From Schleiferilactobacillus shenzhenensis LY-73 (GTDB taxonomy: Bacteria; Bacillota; Bacilli; Lactobacillales; Lactobacillaceae): a DNA stretch of 64,000 bases. The first letter of the stretch is position 1, and each line of letters begins with the position of its first letter. Shown in pieces: positions 49,407 through 58,793 of this stretch. The stretch covers positions 76,236 through 140,235 of the forward strand of contig NZ_KI271585.1 of assembly GCF_000469325.1 (NCBI RefSeq), given 5' to 3'. The position numbers and the translations under genes were made by a program. Under the pieces are notes generated by a model. It saw only the letters and a program-made list of their open reading frames with translations, had not been told where the DNA came from and searched no databases.

Positions 49407-50762
49407 ATGCACATGACCACATCCCATCTCCGGGGCGACATCGAGACCGGCGCCGGCCGCCCCTGGCAGCCGGCGGACTTCGCCGCCCTGCCCGCCGCTG
49501 AGTACGCGGCGGTGCGCAAGCGCTGGGCCTGGTTCCAAGATCAGAAAATCGGCGTCCTGCTCCACTGGGGTCTCTATAGTACCGCCGGGATCGTCGAATC
49601 CTGGCAGCTCTCGGACGCTGACGGTTGGGCCCGCCGCCCCCACGCCTGGCGGCCCAACATGACCCAGCTCAAACATGATTATTGGCACTTGGCCGAGCGG
49701 TTCGCACCGCCAGCCGCCGCCCCGCAGACTTGGGCACCGCTATTGCGGCAAGCCGGCAGCCGCTATGCCATCCTGACCACCAAACACCATGACGGTTACA
49801 CGCTCTACCCGACAGCGGCTAGCAGTTTTCACGCCCCCACGGATCTTTTCGGCGCGTTCACCGCTGCCATGCGGGCCGCCGGCATCACACCGGGCGCTTA
49901 CTACTCAAAGGCCGATTGGCACCATCCGGATTACTGGCGCCCAGACGGTCAGCCCAAGCGCCGTAGTGCCGATTATGATCCCGCCAGCGATCCAGTACGC
50001 TGGCAGCGCTACGTCGCCTTCGTCCGCGACCAGCTCAAGGAGATCACCACCCGTTACGGACCGCTGGGCATGCTCTGGCTGGACGCCGGCTGGGTCGGCG
50101 ATGCCCGGGAGCCTCTGGGCTTCGACCAGCTGATGCCCACGATCCAAGAAAAGCAGCCGCACATGCTCATCGTTGATCGGACCATGGGTACCCGCTGGGA
50201 AGAATATGTTACCCCAGAAAGACAGATCCCCGCCCTGGCCGACCGACCCGCCCTCCCCTGGGAAAGCGGCATTCCCCTGGCGGACAACTGGGGGTATGTC
50301 CCCCACGACCGCTACAAAGACTTTTCGCTGCTATTGCGCAGTATCCTCCAAGTCGTCACCCTGGGCGGCAACATCGTTCTCGGTGTCGGGCCCAAGGCAG
50401 ACGGCACCTTGCCCGCCCCGGCTCAGCGGCGGCTGCGCCAGCTGGGCGGCTGGCTGGCCGTCAACGGCGCCGGCATTTACGGCACCCGGCCGTTACCGCC
50501 CGCCGTCATCCAAGCCGCCGCCCGCCAGCACCTGGCCATCACCCAGGACGACACCGCCTACTATCTTTTCTGCCTGCGCCGCACCCCGCCCCGACAGCTG
50601 GACCTGGCCGCGCTGCACCTGCCGACCACTGTTGGGACCGTTACCCGGCTGGGCAGCACGGCCCCGCCGCTGCGCACAGCCAACCAGCGGCTCTTCCTCC
50701 CCGGCACCTTACGGCAAGCCCGCTATCCGGGTCTGCGCCTGACCAAAATAGAAAGGAGTTGA
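49407..50762 (+). CDS. Alpha-L-fucosidase, GH29
   Basis: A 451-residue cytoplasmic glycosidase with the GH29 landmarks: FQDQKIGVLLHWGLYS near the N-terminus, LTTKHHDGYTLY, and the catalytic nucleophile D226 in MLWLDAGWV. It releases alpha-linked fucose from oligosaccharides. ATG 49407 follows GAGGAGGTGA. It is the first gene of an operon with two permeases, a binding protein and a GH1 enzyme, separated from the first permease by only 6 nt. Confidence 0.92.
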   Translation: MHMTTSHLRGDIETGAGRPWQPADFAALPAAEYAAVRKRWAWFQDQKIGVLLHWGLYSTAGIVESWQLSDADGWARRPHAWRPNMTQLKHDYWHLAERFAPPAAAPQTWAPLLRQAGSRYAILTTKHHDGYTLYPTAASSFHAPTDLFGAFTAAMRAAGITPGAYYSKADWHHPDYWRPDGQPKRRSADYDPASDPVRWQRYVAFVRDQLKEITTRYGPLGMLWLDAGWVGDAREPLGFDQLMPTIQEKQPHMLIVDRTMGTRWEEYVTPERQIPALADRPALPWESGIPLADNWGYVPHDRYKDFSLLLRSILQVVTLGGNIVLGVGPKADGTLPAPAQRRLRQLGGWLAVNGAGIYGTRPLPPAVIQAAARQHLAITQDDTAYYLFCLRRTPPRQLDLAALHLPTTVGTVTRLGSTAPPLRTANQRLFLPGTLRQARYPGLRLTKIERS

Positions 50763-50768
50763 CCGGCC

Positions 50769-51728
50769 ATGGCAGTTTCTGCCCAGACCCTCGTCAAACC
50801 CACCGAGAAAAAACGCAAACCGGCGCTCTTCAACGCTAAGCGCCTGAAAAAGAACTGGCGCTTGTACGTCTTGATCCTCCCCACTTTCCTCTGTTTCCTC
50901 GTCTTCAGCTACATCCCCATGTACGGGGTGCTCATCGCCTTCAAGGATTACGTGCCGGTGCTCGGCATCTGGAATTCCCCCTGGGTCGGCTTCAAGTACT
51001 TCAACCAGTTCTTCCAGTCCTACTACTTCTGGGACCTGATCCGCAACACCCTGGGCATCCAAGTCTACGGCCTGATCGTCGGCTTCCCCTTGCCCATCAT
51101 CCTGGCCCTCGCCTTGAACGAGATGAAGGACGGCGTCTGGAAGAAATTCAGCCAGACCATCACCTACGCCCCGAACTTCATCTCCGTCGTGGTCATGGGC
51201 GGGATGATCATCGCCTTCCTCGACCCCTCCACCGGGATCATCAACCACGCCCTGCAAGCCGTGGGCATCCAGCCCATCGCCTTCATGAGCGACCCGAAGT
51301 GGTTCAAGACCGTCTACGTCCTCTCCAGCGTCTGGCAAGGTACCGGCTGGGGCTCGGTCATCTACCTGGCCGCCCTCGCCGGCGTGGACCCGGCCTTGCA
51401 CGAAGCGGCCATCGTTGACGGCGCCAGCAAGATCCAGCGCATCTGGCACATCAATCTGCCGGCCATCGTCCCGACCATGGTCATCCTGCTCATCTTGAAC
51501 GTCGGCAGCCTGTTCTCCATGGGCTACGAGAAGATCCTGCTGCTGCAGAATCCGCTGAACCTTTCTTCCTCCAACGTCATCGCCACCTTCGTCTATAAGC
51601 AGGGGCTCTTGGATGGGCAGTATAGCTACGCTGCCGCGGTGGGACTGTTCAACTCCGCCATCAACGCCATCCTGCTGATCGTCGTGAACAAGATCGCCCG
51701 GCGCGTGTCGGACAACAGTCTGTGGTAA
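50769..51728 (+). CDS. Sugar ABC transporter permease, LplB/YtcP-group
   Basis: A 319-residue permease with six helices after a cytoplasmic basic N-terminus. LPTFLCFLVFSYIPMYGVLIAFKDY, shown here only as its known LplB-like opening, marks the helix 1 region. The EAA loop is HEAAIVDGASKIQRIWHINLP, which contacts the ATPase. The oligosaccharide subfamily uses a shared MsmK/MsmX-like ATPase encoded elsewhere. It works with the next permease and the lipoprotein. Confidence 0.92.
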   Translation: MAVSAQTLVKPTEKKRKPALFNAKRLKKNWRLYVLILPTFLCFLVFSYIPMYGVLIAFKDYVPVLGIWNSPWVGFKYFNQFFQSYYFWDLIRNTLGIQVYGLIVGFPLPIILALALNEMKDGVWKKFSQTITYAPNFISVVVMGGMIIAFLDPSTGIINHALQAVGIQPIAFMSDPKWFKTVYVLSSVWQGTGWGSVIYLAALAGVDPALHEAAIVDGASKIQRIWHINLPAIVPTMVILLILNVGSLFSMGYEKILLLQNPLNLSSSNVIATFVYKQGLLDGQYSYAAAVGLFNSAINAILLIVVNKIARRVSDNSLW

Positions 51729-51743
51729 GAAAGGAGCCTCCCC

Positions 51744-52664
51744 ATGCATGAAAATCACCTGATCAAAGACACCCGCGCGGACAAGGTCTTCAAAAGCGTC
51801 CTCTACGTGTTCATCGCCCTGGCGGTGCTTCTGGTCCTCTACCCGCTGATCTACATCGTCAGCGCGTCGGTCTCCGACCCCGCCGCCGTCAACTCCGGCC
51901 AGATGTGGCTGCTGCCCAAAGGCTTCACCCTGGATGGGTACAAGGTCATCTTGAACTACGGCGACATCTGGCGCGGCTACGGTATGACCATCTTCTACAC
52001 CCTGGCCGGCACCGCCGTCAGCCTTGCTCTGACGATTCCCTGCGCCTACGCCATCTCCCGCCCGGACTTCTCCGGGAAGAAATGGTTCACCAACTTCATG
52101 CTGGTGACCATGTTCGTAGGCGGCGGCTTGATTCCTTCCTACCTGCTGATCCGGGCCCTGGGCTGGGTGGACACCGTCTGGGCGATCATCATCCCCGGCG
52201 CGGCCAGCATCTATAACATCATCGTCACCCGCAGCTTCTTCCAAAGCTCGATTCCCTGGGAGATGCAGGAGGCTGCCATTGTCGATGGGGCCACCGACTT
52301 CCAGCTGTTCTTCAAGATCGTTCTGCCCCTCTCCGCCCCGATTATTGCTGTGATGGCCCTGTTCTACGGCGTCGGCCAGTGGAACAGCTACTTCAGTGCC
52401 CTGGTCTACTTGCAGAACAAGAACCTCTATCCGTTACAGATGGTGCTGCGCCAGATCCTCGTCCTGCAAGACATGCAGCAAGGCGCCGCCACCGGGGCGA
52501 CGGTCACCCAATCGGCCGCCCAAGCCGCCTTCAGCAAGGAGCAGCTGGTGGCCGTCATCAAGTACGGCGTCATGATCGTGTCTTCCCTGCCCGTCATTCT
52601 CATCTACCCCTTCCTCCAGCGCTTTTTCGTCAAGGGTGTGCTGATCGGTTCCTTGAAGGGTTAA
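51744..52664 (+). CDS. Sugar ABC transporter permease, YtcP-like
   Basis: The second permease, 306 residues and six helices. The EAA loop is QEAAIVDGATDFQLFFKIVLPLS and the opening YPLIYIVSASVSDP is typical of CUT1 MalG/YtcP-type subunits. GAAAGGAG precedes the ATG at 51744. It forms the heterodimeric channel with the product of the preceding gene, for import of a multi-sugar substrate. Confidence 0.92.
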   Translation: MHENHLIKDTRADKVFKSVLYVFIALAVLLVLYPLIYIVSASVSDPAAVNSGQMWLLPKGFTLDGYKVILNYGDIWRGYGMTIFYTLAGTAVSLALTIPCAYAISRPDFSGKKWFTNFMLVTMFVGGGLIPSYLLIRALGWVDTVWAIIIPGAASIYNIIVTRSFFQSSIPWEMQEAAIVDGATDFQLFFKIVLPLSAPIIAVMALFYGVGQWNSYFSALVYLQNKNLYPLQMVLRQILVLQDMQQGAATGATVTQSAAQAAFSKEQLVAVIKYGVMIVSSLPVILIYPFLQRFFVKGVLIGSLKG

Positions 52665-52684
52665 TTCAGAAAGGAGATCCATCC

Positions 52685-54313
52685 ATGAAAATTCGTCGTT
52701 TCCTTCTTACCGCCGGGGCCGGTGCCCTGGCTGTCCTCGCTCTCGCTGGGTGTGCCGGCTCTGGGGGCACCAACGCCAGCCTCAAGAGTGACGTCAAGGT
52801 CAATCCCACCGGCTTCCCCATCGTGGACAAGCCGCTGAAGATGACCCTGATGGCGCCCAGCACCGGGGTCGTCAACTGGAACGATATGGTCGTGCTGAAC
52901 GACTACGCGAAAAAAACCAATATCACCTTCAAGTACAACACGCCGCCCAGCTCGGATTTCTCCACCAAGCTGAACCTGGCCTTCGCTTCCCAGGACCTGC
53001 CGGACATCATCTACGCCGCCGGCAGCGCCCTCACCCCGGCCAACGAAGTCTCCTACGGCGAACACGGGCAGCTGCTGCCGCTGGAGAAGCTGATTCCTAA
53101 GTATGCGCCGAACCTGAACAAGCTGATGAAGCAGGACCCCAGCATCCGCCAGTCCATCACCACCCCGGACGGCCACATCTACGGTCTACCGCTGATCTCC
53201 CGGGGCGCCCTGTCCTCCTGGTACATCGGGCCGCTGTGGTACAACGGCAGCTGGCTGAAGAAACTGGGCGTCAAAGAACTGCCCAAGACCGCCGATGAAT
53301 TCTATGCGCTGCTCAAGCGCTTCAAGAACGACGATCCCAACGGCAACGGCAAGGCCGACGAGATTCCCTTGAGCGACGTGAAGCTGACCAGCTCCCGCTA
53401 CTGGCTGATGTCCATCTTCGGCCTGCTCAGCAACACCGTGCAAAACAACGGCAACAAAGTCGTCTACACGCCCATCACCAAGAACTACAAGGAATACCTG
53501 ACCTTCATGCACAAACTCTTCGCCGAAGGGCTGCTGGACAAAGATACCTTCGCCCAGTCTGACGACCAGAAGAAGGCCAAGGGCCAGGCCAACCGGCTCG
53601 GCGTCTTCAGCGACTATTTCTCCTACTTCACCACCGGCCGTACACCGGCCCAAGCCGCAGCTGACCCAATGTGGCAGCCGCTGACCAGCGACGTGTCGCC
53701 GAAGGCCGTCGTGCCCGGCAACCCCCGCTTGAACCGGGGCAACTTCGCCATCACCAAGAACAATCCCTCCCCGGCCGCCGCATTGCGCTGGGTGGACTAC
53801 TTCTACAGCGACAAGGGCGCCGTTTACCTGAACCAGGGGCCCGAGGGCTACCTCTGGAAGAGTGCCAAGAACGACAAGGGGCAGACCGTCCGCGTCTTCG
53901 CCAAGGGTGTGACCCCCGAGAACAGTGAAGACAAGCGCAGCAAGCTGACCCCCGACTATGGCCTGACCGTCCCTGCCCTAGCCTCTGACCGGGACCAGTA
54001 CAGCATCCGCACCGACGCCAACGCCCCCGCCGTGGACGGCTTCACCACCTTCGTCCGGGCCGAGACCAAGGCCAAGATCGACCCGTACGCCCGCGTCCCC
54101 TATCCCCTGGTTTACTTGACTAAGGAAGAACAGGATTCCATTAGTTCCATGACCACCGACCTGGCCACCTTCGTGGAAGAATCCGAAGCCAAGTTCATCA
54201 CCGGCGTCACCCCGCTCTCCGACTGGGACAAGTACGTGAAGACGATCAAGGGCATGCACGTGGACCAGTACACCAAGGTCTACCAAGCCGCTTACGACCG
54301 CTGGAAGAAATAG
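52685..54313 (+). CDS. Extracellular solute-binding lipoprotein of the sugar ABC importer
   Basis: A 542-residue lipoprotein with a signal peptide ending in the lipobox ALAGC. This is the LplA-type long binding protein of CUT1 importers. The start is ATG 52685 behind AAAGGAG; an in-frame extension into the permease gene is rejected. The N-terminal lobe begins LKMTLMAPSTGVVNWNDM and the protein ends with a typical KVYQAAYDRWKK helix. It captures the oligosaccharide at the cell surface. Confidence 0.92.
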   Translation: MKIRRFLLTAGAGALAVLALAGCAGSGGTNASLKSDVKVNPTGFPIVDKPLKMTLMAPSTGVVNWNDMVVLNDYAKKTNITFKYNTPPSSDFSTKLNLAFASQDLPDIIYAAGSALTPANEVSYGEHGQLLPLEKLIPKYAPNLNKLMKQDPSIRQSITTPDGHIYGLPLISRGALSSWYIGPLWYNGSWLKKLGVKELPKTADEFYALLKRFKNDDPNGNGKADEIPLSDVKLTSSRYWLMSIFGLLSNTVQNNGNKVVYTPITKNYKEYLTFMHKLFAEGLLDKDTFAQSDDQKKAKGQANRLGVFSDYFSYFTTGRTPAQAAADPMWQPLTSDVSPKAVVPGNPRLNRGNFAITKNNPSPAAALRWVDYFYSDKGAVYLNQGPEGYLWKSAKNDKGQTVRVFAKGVTPENSEDKRSKLTPDYGLTVPALASDRDQYSIRTDANAPAVDGFTTFVRAETKAKIDPYARVPYPLVYLTKEEQDSISSMTTDLATFVEESEAKFITGVTPLSDWDKYVKTIKGMHVDQYTKVYQAAYDRWKK

Positions 54314-54326
54314 GAGGACCGGCCTG

Positions 54327-55700
54327 ATGACTGCATTTCCCACTGGCTTTCTCTGGGGCAACTCCGTCTCGGCCGTCCAGACCGAGGGCGCGTGGAACAC
54401 GGCCGGCAAGGGCCCCTCGGTCTACGATGAGCGGCCGGCCACGGACCACAGCAGCGACTGGCACACCGCCATTGATGCCTACCACCGCTATCCGGAGGAC
54501 ATCGCGATCATGAAGGACCTGGGGCTGACCTGCTACCGCTTCTCCATCAGCTGGAGCCGGGTCCAGCCCGCCGGCACGGGGGCGTTCAACGAGGCCGGCA
54601 TCGCCTTCTACGACCGCTTGATCGACGACCTGCTGGCCGCCGGCATCACCCCGATGATCTGCCTCTACCACTTCGACATGCCCCTGGCCCTGGCCCAAGC
54701 GCACAACGGCTTCATCAGCCGGGCCGTGGTCGATGCATTCGTCGTCTACGCCCAGGAGATGCTCCGGCGCTTCGCCGACCGGGTACCCTACTGGCTGACC
54801 TTTAATGAACAGAACCTCTACGGCCTGACGGACAGCTTCATCATTTCTGGCTATCAGAAAGGCGCCAAGACGCTCCACGACCTCTACCAGATTCAGCATA
54901 ACGTGGCCCTGGCCCACGCTCTGGTCACGCAAGCCGTGCACCAGGACTATCCCGGCGTCAAAATCGGCGCGATGATCGCCCACCAGCAGATCTACCCGGC
55001 GACCCCACACCCCCAAGACGTCTGGATCACCCAGCAGTACCGCACCTTCGTCAACGATAACGTGGTCGCCCTGGATACCGCCGGCCGCTACCTGCCCCAG
55101 GTCGCCCACTTCATGGAAAGCCACGGACTCGGTGACATCTTAAAGCCGGCCGAACTGGCAGAACTGGCTGGCGCGCAGAGCGACTTCGCCGCCATGAGCT
55201 ACTACTGGAGCAGCACCTTCGACCACACCCGCCTGCCCGCGGATACGGCGCCCAACTGGTACAACCAGTATGCGGTGAAGAAGAACCCCTATCTGGAGGC
55301 CAACGCCTGGGGCTGGCAGATCGACCCCATGGGCTTCCGCAGTGCCGTCAACAGTGTCTACCAGCAGACCGGTCTGCCCATCTTCCCCATCGAGAACGGC
55401 ATCGCCGCCCGGGAGCACTGGGACGGCCAGACACCCATCGCCGACGATTACCGCATCGCCTACCACCGGGATCACCTGCGGGCCCTCCAGGCCGCCATCA
55501 GCGAGGACGGCGTGCCCGTCATCGGCTACCTGGGCTGGGGCTGGCTGGACATCCCCAGCTCCCAGGGGGACATGGAGAAGCGCTACGGCGTGGTCTACGT
55601 CAACCGCGGCAACCACAACCTGCGCGACCTGGCCCGGGTGCCCAAGCAGAGCTATCCCTGGCTGCAGGAGGTCATCCGGACCAATGGCGCCCACCTCTAA
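54327..55700 (+). CDS. GH1 beta-glycosidase
   Basis: A 457-residue cytoplasmic GH1 enzyme. The FLWGNSVSAVQTEGAW opening, the acid/base E161 in LTFNEQNLYG and the nucleophile E356 in IFPIENGIAA are all intact. Such enzymes cleave beta-glucosides, beta-galactosides or their 6-phosphates. Being encoded with an ABC importer rather than a PTS favours an unphosphorylated substrate (inference). It closes the fucosidase operon, 13 nt after the binding protein. Confidence 0.92.
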   Translation: MTAFPTGFLWGNSVSAVQTEGAWNTAGKGPSVYDERPATDHSSDWHTAIDAYHRYPEDIAIMKDLGLTCYRFSISWSRVQPAGTGAFNEAGIAFYDRLIDDLLAAGITPMICLYHFDMPLALAQAHNGFISRAVVDAFVVYAQEMLRRFADRVPYWLTFNEQNLYGLTDSFIISGYQKGAKTLHDLYQIQHNVALAHALVTQAVHQDYPGVKIGAMIAHQQIYPATPHPQDVWITQQYRTFVNDNVVALDTAGRYLPQVAHFMESHGLGDILKPAELAELAGAQSDFAAMSYYWSSTFDHTRLPADTAPNWYNQYAVKKNPYLEANAWGWQIDPMGFRSAVNSVYQQTGLPIFPIENGIAAREHWDGQTPIADDYRIAYHRDHLRALQAAISEDGVPVIGYLGWGWLDIPSSQGDMEKRYGVVYVNRGNHNLRDLARVPKQSYPWLQEVIRTNGAHL

Positions 55701-55753
55701 CCAGGTTTCTGGTATACTGAAGGCAATTTCAGAAACCAAGGGAGTTGTCGGCA

Positions 55754-56461
55754 TTGAACTATACGATTTCGCAAGACACCGCCTTCCCGACGGTCACCCT
55801 GCACCTCGGCCGGGACGAATCCGTCCAGATCGAACGCGGCAGCATGATCGCCCACAACGGGCAGGTCAAGCTTGAAGGCCACATGAACAGCAACGGAAAG
55901 AAAGGCCTGGGCGGGGTGCTCAGCGCCCTGGGCCGCAGCGTCACCAGCGGTGAGAGCTTCTTCATCACCACCGCCACCGGTCTCTCGGACAGCGGCGAGC
56001 TGCTCATTGCCCCGGCCAACCCTGGTGCCATCCGGGAACTGACCGCCAGCGGCAGCACCCACTGGCGCTTGAACACCAGCGCCTATCTGGCCAGCGATGC
56101 CGGCACCGGCTACCGCATGGTTCGGCAAAAGCTCAGCGGTGCCGTCTTCGGCGGCACCGGCGGCCTGTTCGTGATGGAGACTGAGGGGAACGGCACCTTC
56201 CTCGTCTCGGGCTATGCCGACATCATCGAAGTGACCCTGCAAAACCAGGAGTATGTGGTCGACAACAGCAACGTCGTCGCCTGGAGCCAGAGCCTGGACT
56301 ACAACATCGAAGTCGCCAGCGGCGCCTTCGGCTTCAAGACCGGCGAAGGGCTGGTCAACCACTTCCAAGGGTCCGGCACGATCCTGATGCAGACCCGCAG
56401 CATTGAAGGCTTGGCGAACCTGCTCCTACCGTATATGCCGCAATCTTCCGGCAGCAACTAA
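55754..56461 (+). CDS. AIM24-family protein
   Basis: A 235-residue beta-rich protein with the repeated glycine motifs of the AIM24/TIGR00266 family, such as ERGSMIAHNGQVKLEG, FITTATG, GGTGGLFVMETEGNGTFLVSGYADI and FGFKTGEGLVNHFQG. TTG 55754 is chosen because GGGAG lies about 9 nt before it. The family occurs widely in bacteria with no settled function. It follows the GH1 gene by 53 nt, with no obvious functional link, and ends at a strong terminator. Confidence 0.8.
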   Translation: MNYTISQDTAFPTVTLHLGRDESVQIERGSMIAHNGQVKLEGHMNSNGKKGLGGVLSALGRSVTSGESFFITTATGLSDSGELLIAPANPGAIRELTASGSTHWRLNTSAYLASDAGTGYRMVRQKLSGAVFGGTGGLFVMETEGNGTFLVSGYADIIEVTLQNQEYVVDNSNVVAWSQSLDYNIEVASGAFGFKTGEGLVNHFQGSGTILMQTRSIEGLANLLLPYMPQSSGSN

Positions 56462-56472
56462 CCATCATCATC

Positions 56473-56522
56473 AAAAGGGCCCTTGTCCCGCCAAAGTGCG
56501 GCGGGACAAGGGCCCTTTTGCG
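56473..56522. terminator. Strong bidirectional terminator after the AIM24 gene
   Basis: A 20-bp perfect GC-rich stem (56473-56492 with 56500-56519) framed by AAAA and TTTT. The gap from here to 56687 carries no recognised gene. Confidence 0.9.
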
Positions 56523-56687
56523 GTGCGTTGACGATATGCTCCGAGTGTCCCTCTGATCGGCGGTATAAAGCTGATTAGTCGCGGTTTAGTGAGCACACGT
56601 AAAAAAGCAAGTAAGTATATTATCCACATTTGGATCTTATATAGGGTGGCTGCGGTAAGATTTAATCATCAGCAAGGAAAGGAGGTA

Positions 56688-57572
56688 CTAATCAGTGTCT
56701 GTCAGTAATGGCCACATGGCTTCGACATCGCGTGTATCCTGCTTTAACTCAAGGCAGCGCAACGTTTCGACCACCCACTGATGCATCACCTTGGCTTCAT
56801 CTACCCGCCCGCGATGATAGGCCACTGCTGCTTCCAAGTCTTTAGCCTGGATGGCAAAGCCGGCTAAGTCGTGCATTCCAGGATCCCGCCTGGCCCCAGC
56901 CAGCACTTGGACAGCACTATCACAGTCGCCTCTCTTGATAATTAACACCCGGCAAATTGAGAGGACGATATTACCCACTAAGTCGGCATTGTTCAGCACC
57001 CGTTGATACGTCATCGTATGACTGAAAATATTCTGGGAAATCCAGATTAAGGTTTCAGGGCTGAGAAAGTTGGGCAGATATTGGAGAATGCTCAAGTCGT
57101 AATAAAACCAGTTTCGCTGTCCAACCAAGTACGCCGTTACGAATTCAACATCGGCTGCTGCTAATTCTCCCTGACCCAAGGACTTGATGGCCGCCTCGAT
57201 AGTAATCCGGTCGAGGCGCTGAAACGGTAAGCGCGCGGACTCGTCCGCACGCGGTCGCTGTGCATCAGCAAGCATCCGCCGTAAGGAGGGCATATCTCTT
57301 TGCACGTAAACGGCCGCTAACTCTTCAAAAAAAGACGCAACCGGAGAGACGGCAAAATCTGCTCCTTGATAGAGAAACTCCGACGGGGCAACGCGCAAAC
57401 GCCGGAGTAAGGGAAACAGCTTGGCCATCGACAACGAAATCTCGCCTTTTTCGAACTTGCGCAAAGTGGTCTTGTCCATGATGCCGGCAGAAGCATCTGC
57501 CAAACTCATATTCCGGTTGTTCTTGCGGATGTTGTATTCGGCATGACCATAGTCCAGGTTTGAGAAAAACAT
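56688..57572 (-). CDS. Rgg/GadR/MutR-family transcriptional regulator
   Basis: A 294-residue regulator. The N-terminal helix-turn-helix (MSLADASAGIMDKTTLRKFEKGEISLSM, only partly typical in sequence) is followed by a long all-helical TPR-like domain ending at about 290. This is the Rgg layout, in which a short hydrophobic peptide pheromone binds the C-terminal domain. AAAGGAG precedes the ATG at 57572. It is divergent from a pair of secreted-protein genes, which it may control. No convincing pheromone gene was found next to it. Confidence 0.85.
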   Translation of the reverse strand: MFFSNLDYGHAEYNIRKNNRNMSLADASAGIMDKTTLRKFEKGEISLSMAKLFPLLRRLRVAPSEFLYQGADFAVSPVASFFEELAAVYVQRDMPSLRRMLADAQRPRADESARLPFQRLDRITIEAAIKSLGQGELAAADVEFVTAYLVGQRNWFYYDLSILQYLPNFLSPETLIWISQNIFSHTMTYQRVLNNADLVGNIVLSICRVLIIKRGDCDSAVQVLAGARRDPGMHDLAGFAIQAKDLEAAVAYHRGRVDEAKVMHQWVVETLRCLELKQDTRDVEAMWPLLTDTD

Positions 57573-57821
57573 GCGACCAGCTCCTTTATGAGAAAATGAA
57601 GAAATGAAATCCTGGTGATAATTATGGTAATTGTACAGTTATCCGGTGGCAATGTCCACAGTTCTCCAAATTTACCAAAAACCGATCATGGATACAAAGC
57701 AAACTGGTCTTCCACCCTGAAGTGTTGCGTCTGCAAGCACCAAAACCGTTCTGTGCATCAACTGTTGGTGAACGTCTCAAACAATGTGTTCACCACGCTC
57801 GCATCCACTAGGAGGTAAAAA

Positions 57822-58178
57822 GTGCATTTTACAAAAACCATCCGAACAGCAATCATCACACTTTCTTGTCTGCTGCTAACTTTCTTCTTCACTAAACCAG
57901 CGCTGGCTTCAGCTTCTAGTCAAGATAGCCACGAGGTTTCCGACTTAGTCAGTCCAACTGTATACACCCCGATCAACGATCCCGGCGGTCCCGACACAGT
58001 TTGGAAGACGGCTTGGTTTGGATCTGACAACCCTTCCATTTATCAGACCACATACAAAGGCGGTCATAGATATGGCGGATGGATCAACAAAACCGGAGCT
58101 ACACGCTGGATCTTCCCTGGTGGAGAACCTGGCATCATCCAGTTTGAGTACGCTGGGTTACTTGGTCGGCTAAACTAA
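57822..58178 (+). CDS. Small secreted protein of unknown function
   Basis: A 118-residue protein from GTG 57822 with a near-perfect AGGAGGTAA site. The N-terminus is a signal peptide (basic HFTKTIRT, hydrophobic core, cleavage after PALA). The mature protein is about 90 residues, rich in Gly, Trp and Tyr, with PGGPDTVWKTAWFG and GGHRYGGWINKTG, and without cysteine. It faintly recalls lactococcin-972-like bacteriocins in size and aromatic content, but I cannot align it. It is the first gene of a likely three-gene unit divergent from rgg. Confidence 0.7.
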   Translation: MHFTKTIRTAIITLSCLLLTFFFTKPALASASSQDSHEVSDLVSPTVYTPINDPGGPDTVWKTAWFGSDNPSIYQTTYKGGHRYGGWINKTGATRWIFPGGEPGIIQFEYAGLLGRLN

Positions 58179-58225
58179 AGCAAAATGCCACGGCGTTTTC
58201 TATACGGAAAGGACCGAATTGCTTA

Positions 58226-58762
58226 ATGAAAGCCAAAAAGAATCTTCATCAACCATGGAAAATCATTCTCACAGCACTCGTGGGATTGATTTCAGTATTG
58301 CTCGCCACTGTATCAACGGTTCAGGCTACGGATACTTCTTCATCTGGTGTTACAGAACCCACAACTGAGGACTTACTGCAACGTGTCGCACCTCAACTAG
58401 CAAATAATCCCAGCTTGCAAAATCAGTTCACCATTGTTCGCAATGGCTCAGCAATTTCAATTTTCGTGAAAGACAGTGCTCCACAGGGCTTTGCAGTCAG
58501 CCTCCTTTCGGCCAGCGCCTCTGGTGGGCGAACGGGAGTAACCTTCCCCAATGGGTGGACTAAGCCCTGGGACTTCAACGTTTACATTTCTGCTGCAGAT
58601 CTGAACAGATCAGTACGAATGCTTAACTTGGGGGTAGCAATCCCTTACTTTGGTCAAGTTATCGGTGCTGTAGAAGCTTGGCAGGGCAAAACGGCTCATT
58701 TTAAGTACGGTCGAGTGATGGTCTGGCGAGCAGGCGCGTACCAATATTGGTACTACCAGTAA
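58226..58762 (+). CDS. Secreted protein of unknown function
   Basis: A 178-residue protein with a signal peptide (KNLHQPWK basic region, hydrophobic core, likely cleavage after VQA near residue 34). A Ser/Thr-rich stretch, a polar central region and a C-terminal segment with a glycine-containing hydrophobic run (LGVAIPYFGQVIGAV) follow, ending in YQYWYYQ. No family was recognised. The end could insert in or bind membranes. It lies 47 nt downstream of the first secreted gene on the same strand. Confidence 0.7.
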   Translation: MKAKKNLHQPWKIILTALVGLISVLLATVSTVQATDTSSSGVTEPTTEDLLQRVAPQLANNPSLQNQFTIVRNGSAISIFVKDSAPQGFAVSLLSASASGGRTGVTFPNGWTKPWDFNVYISAADLNRSVRMLNLGVAIPYFGQVIGAVEAWQGKTAHFKYGRVMVWRAGAYQYWYYQ

Positions 58763-58793
58763 ATGTGCTGAGAACTTTGGAGGTGTCCCTGTC

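Noticed and set aside
57615..57818. 67-codon frame upstream of the secreted-protein gene, considered as an Rgg pheromone (SHP) precursor
   Set aside because: No clear ribosome binding site, not strongly hydrophobic at the C-terminus, and it ends inside the ribosome binding site of the next gene. Too weak to call.
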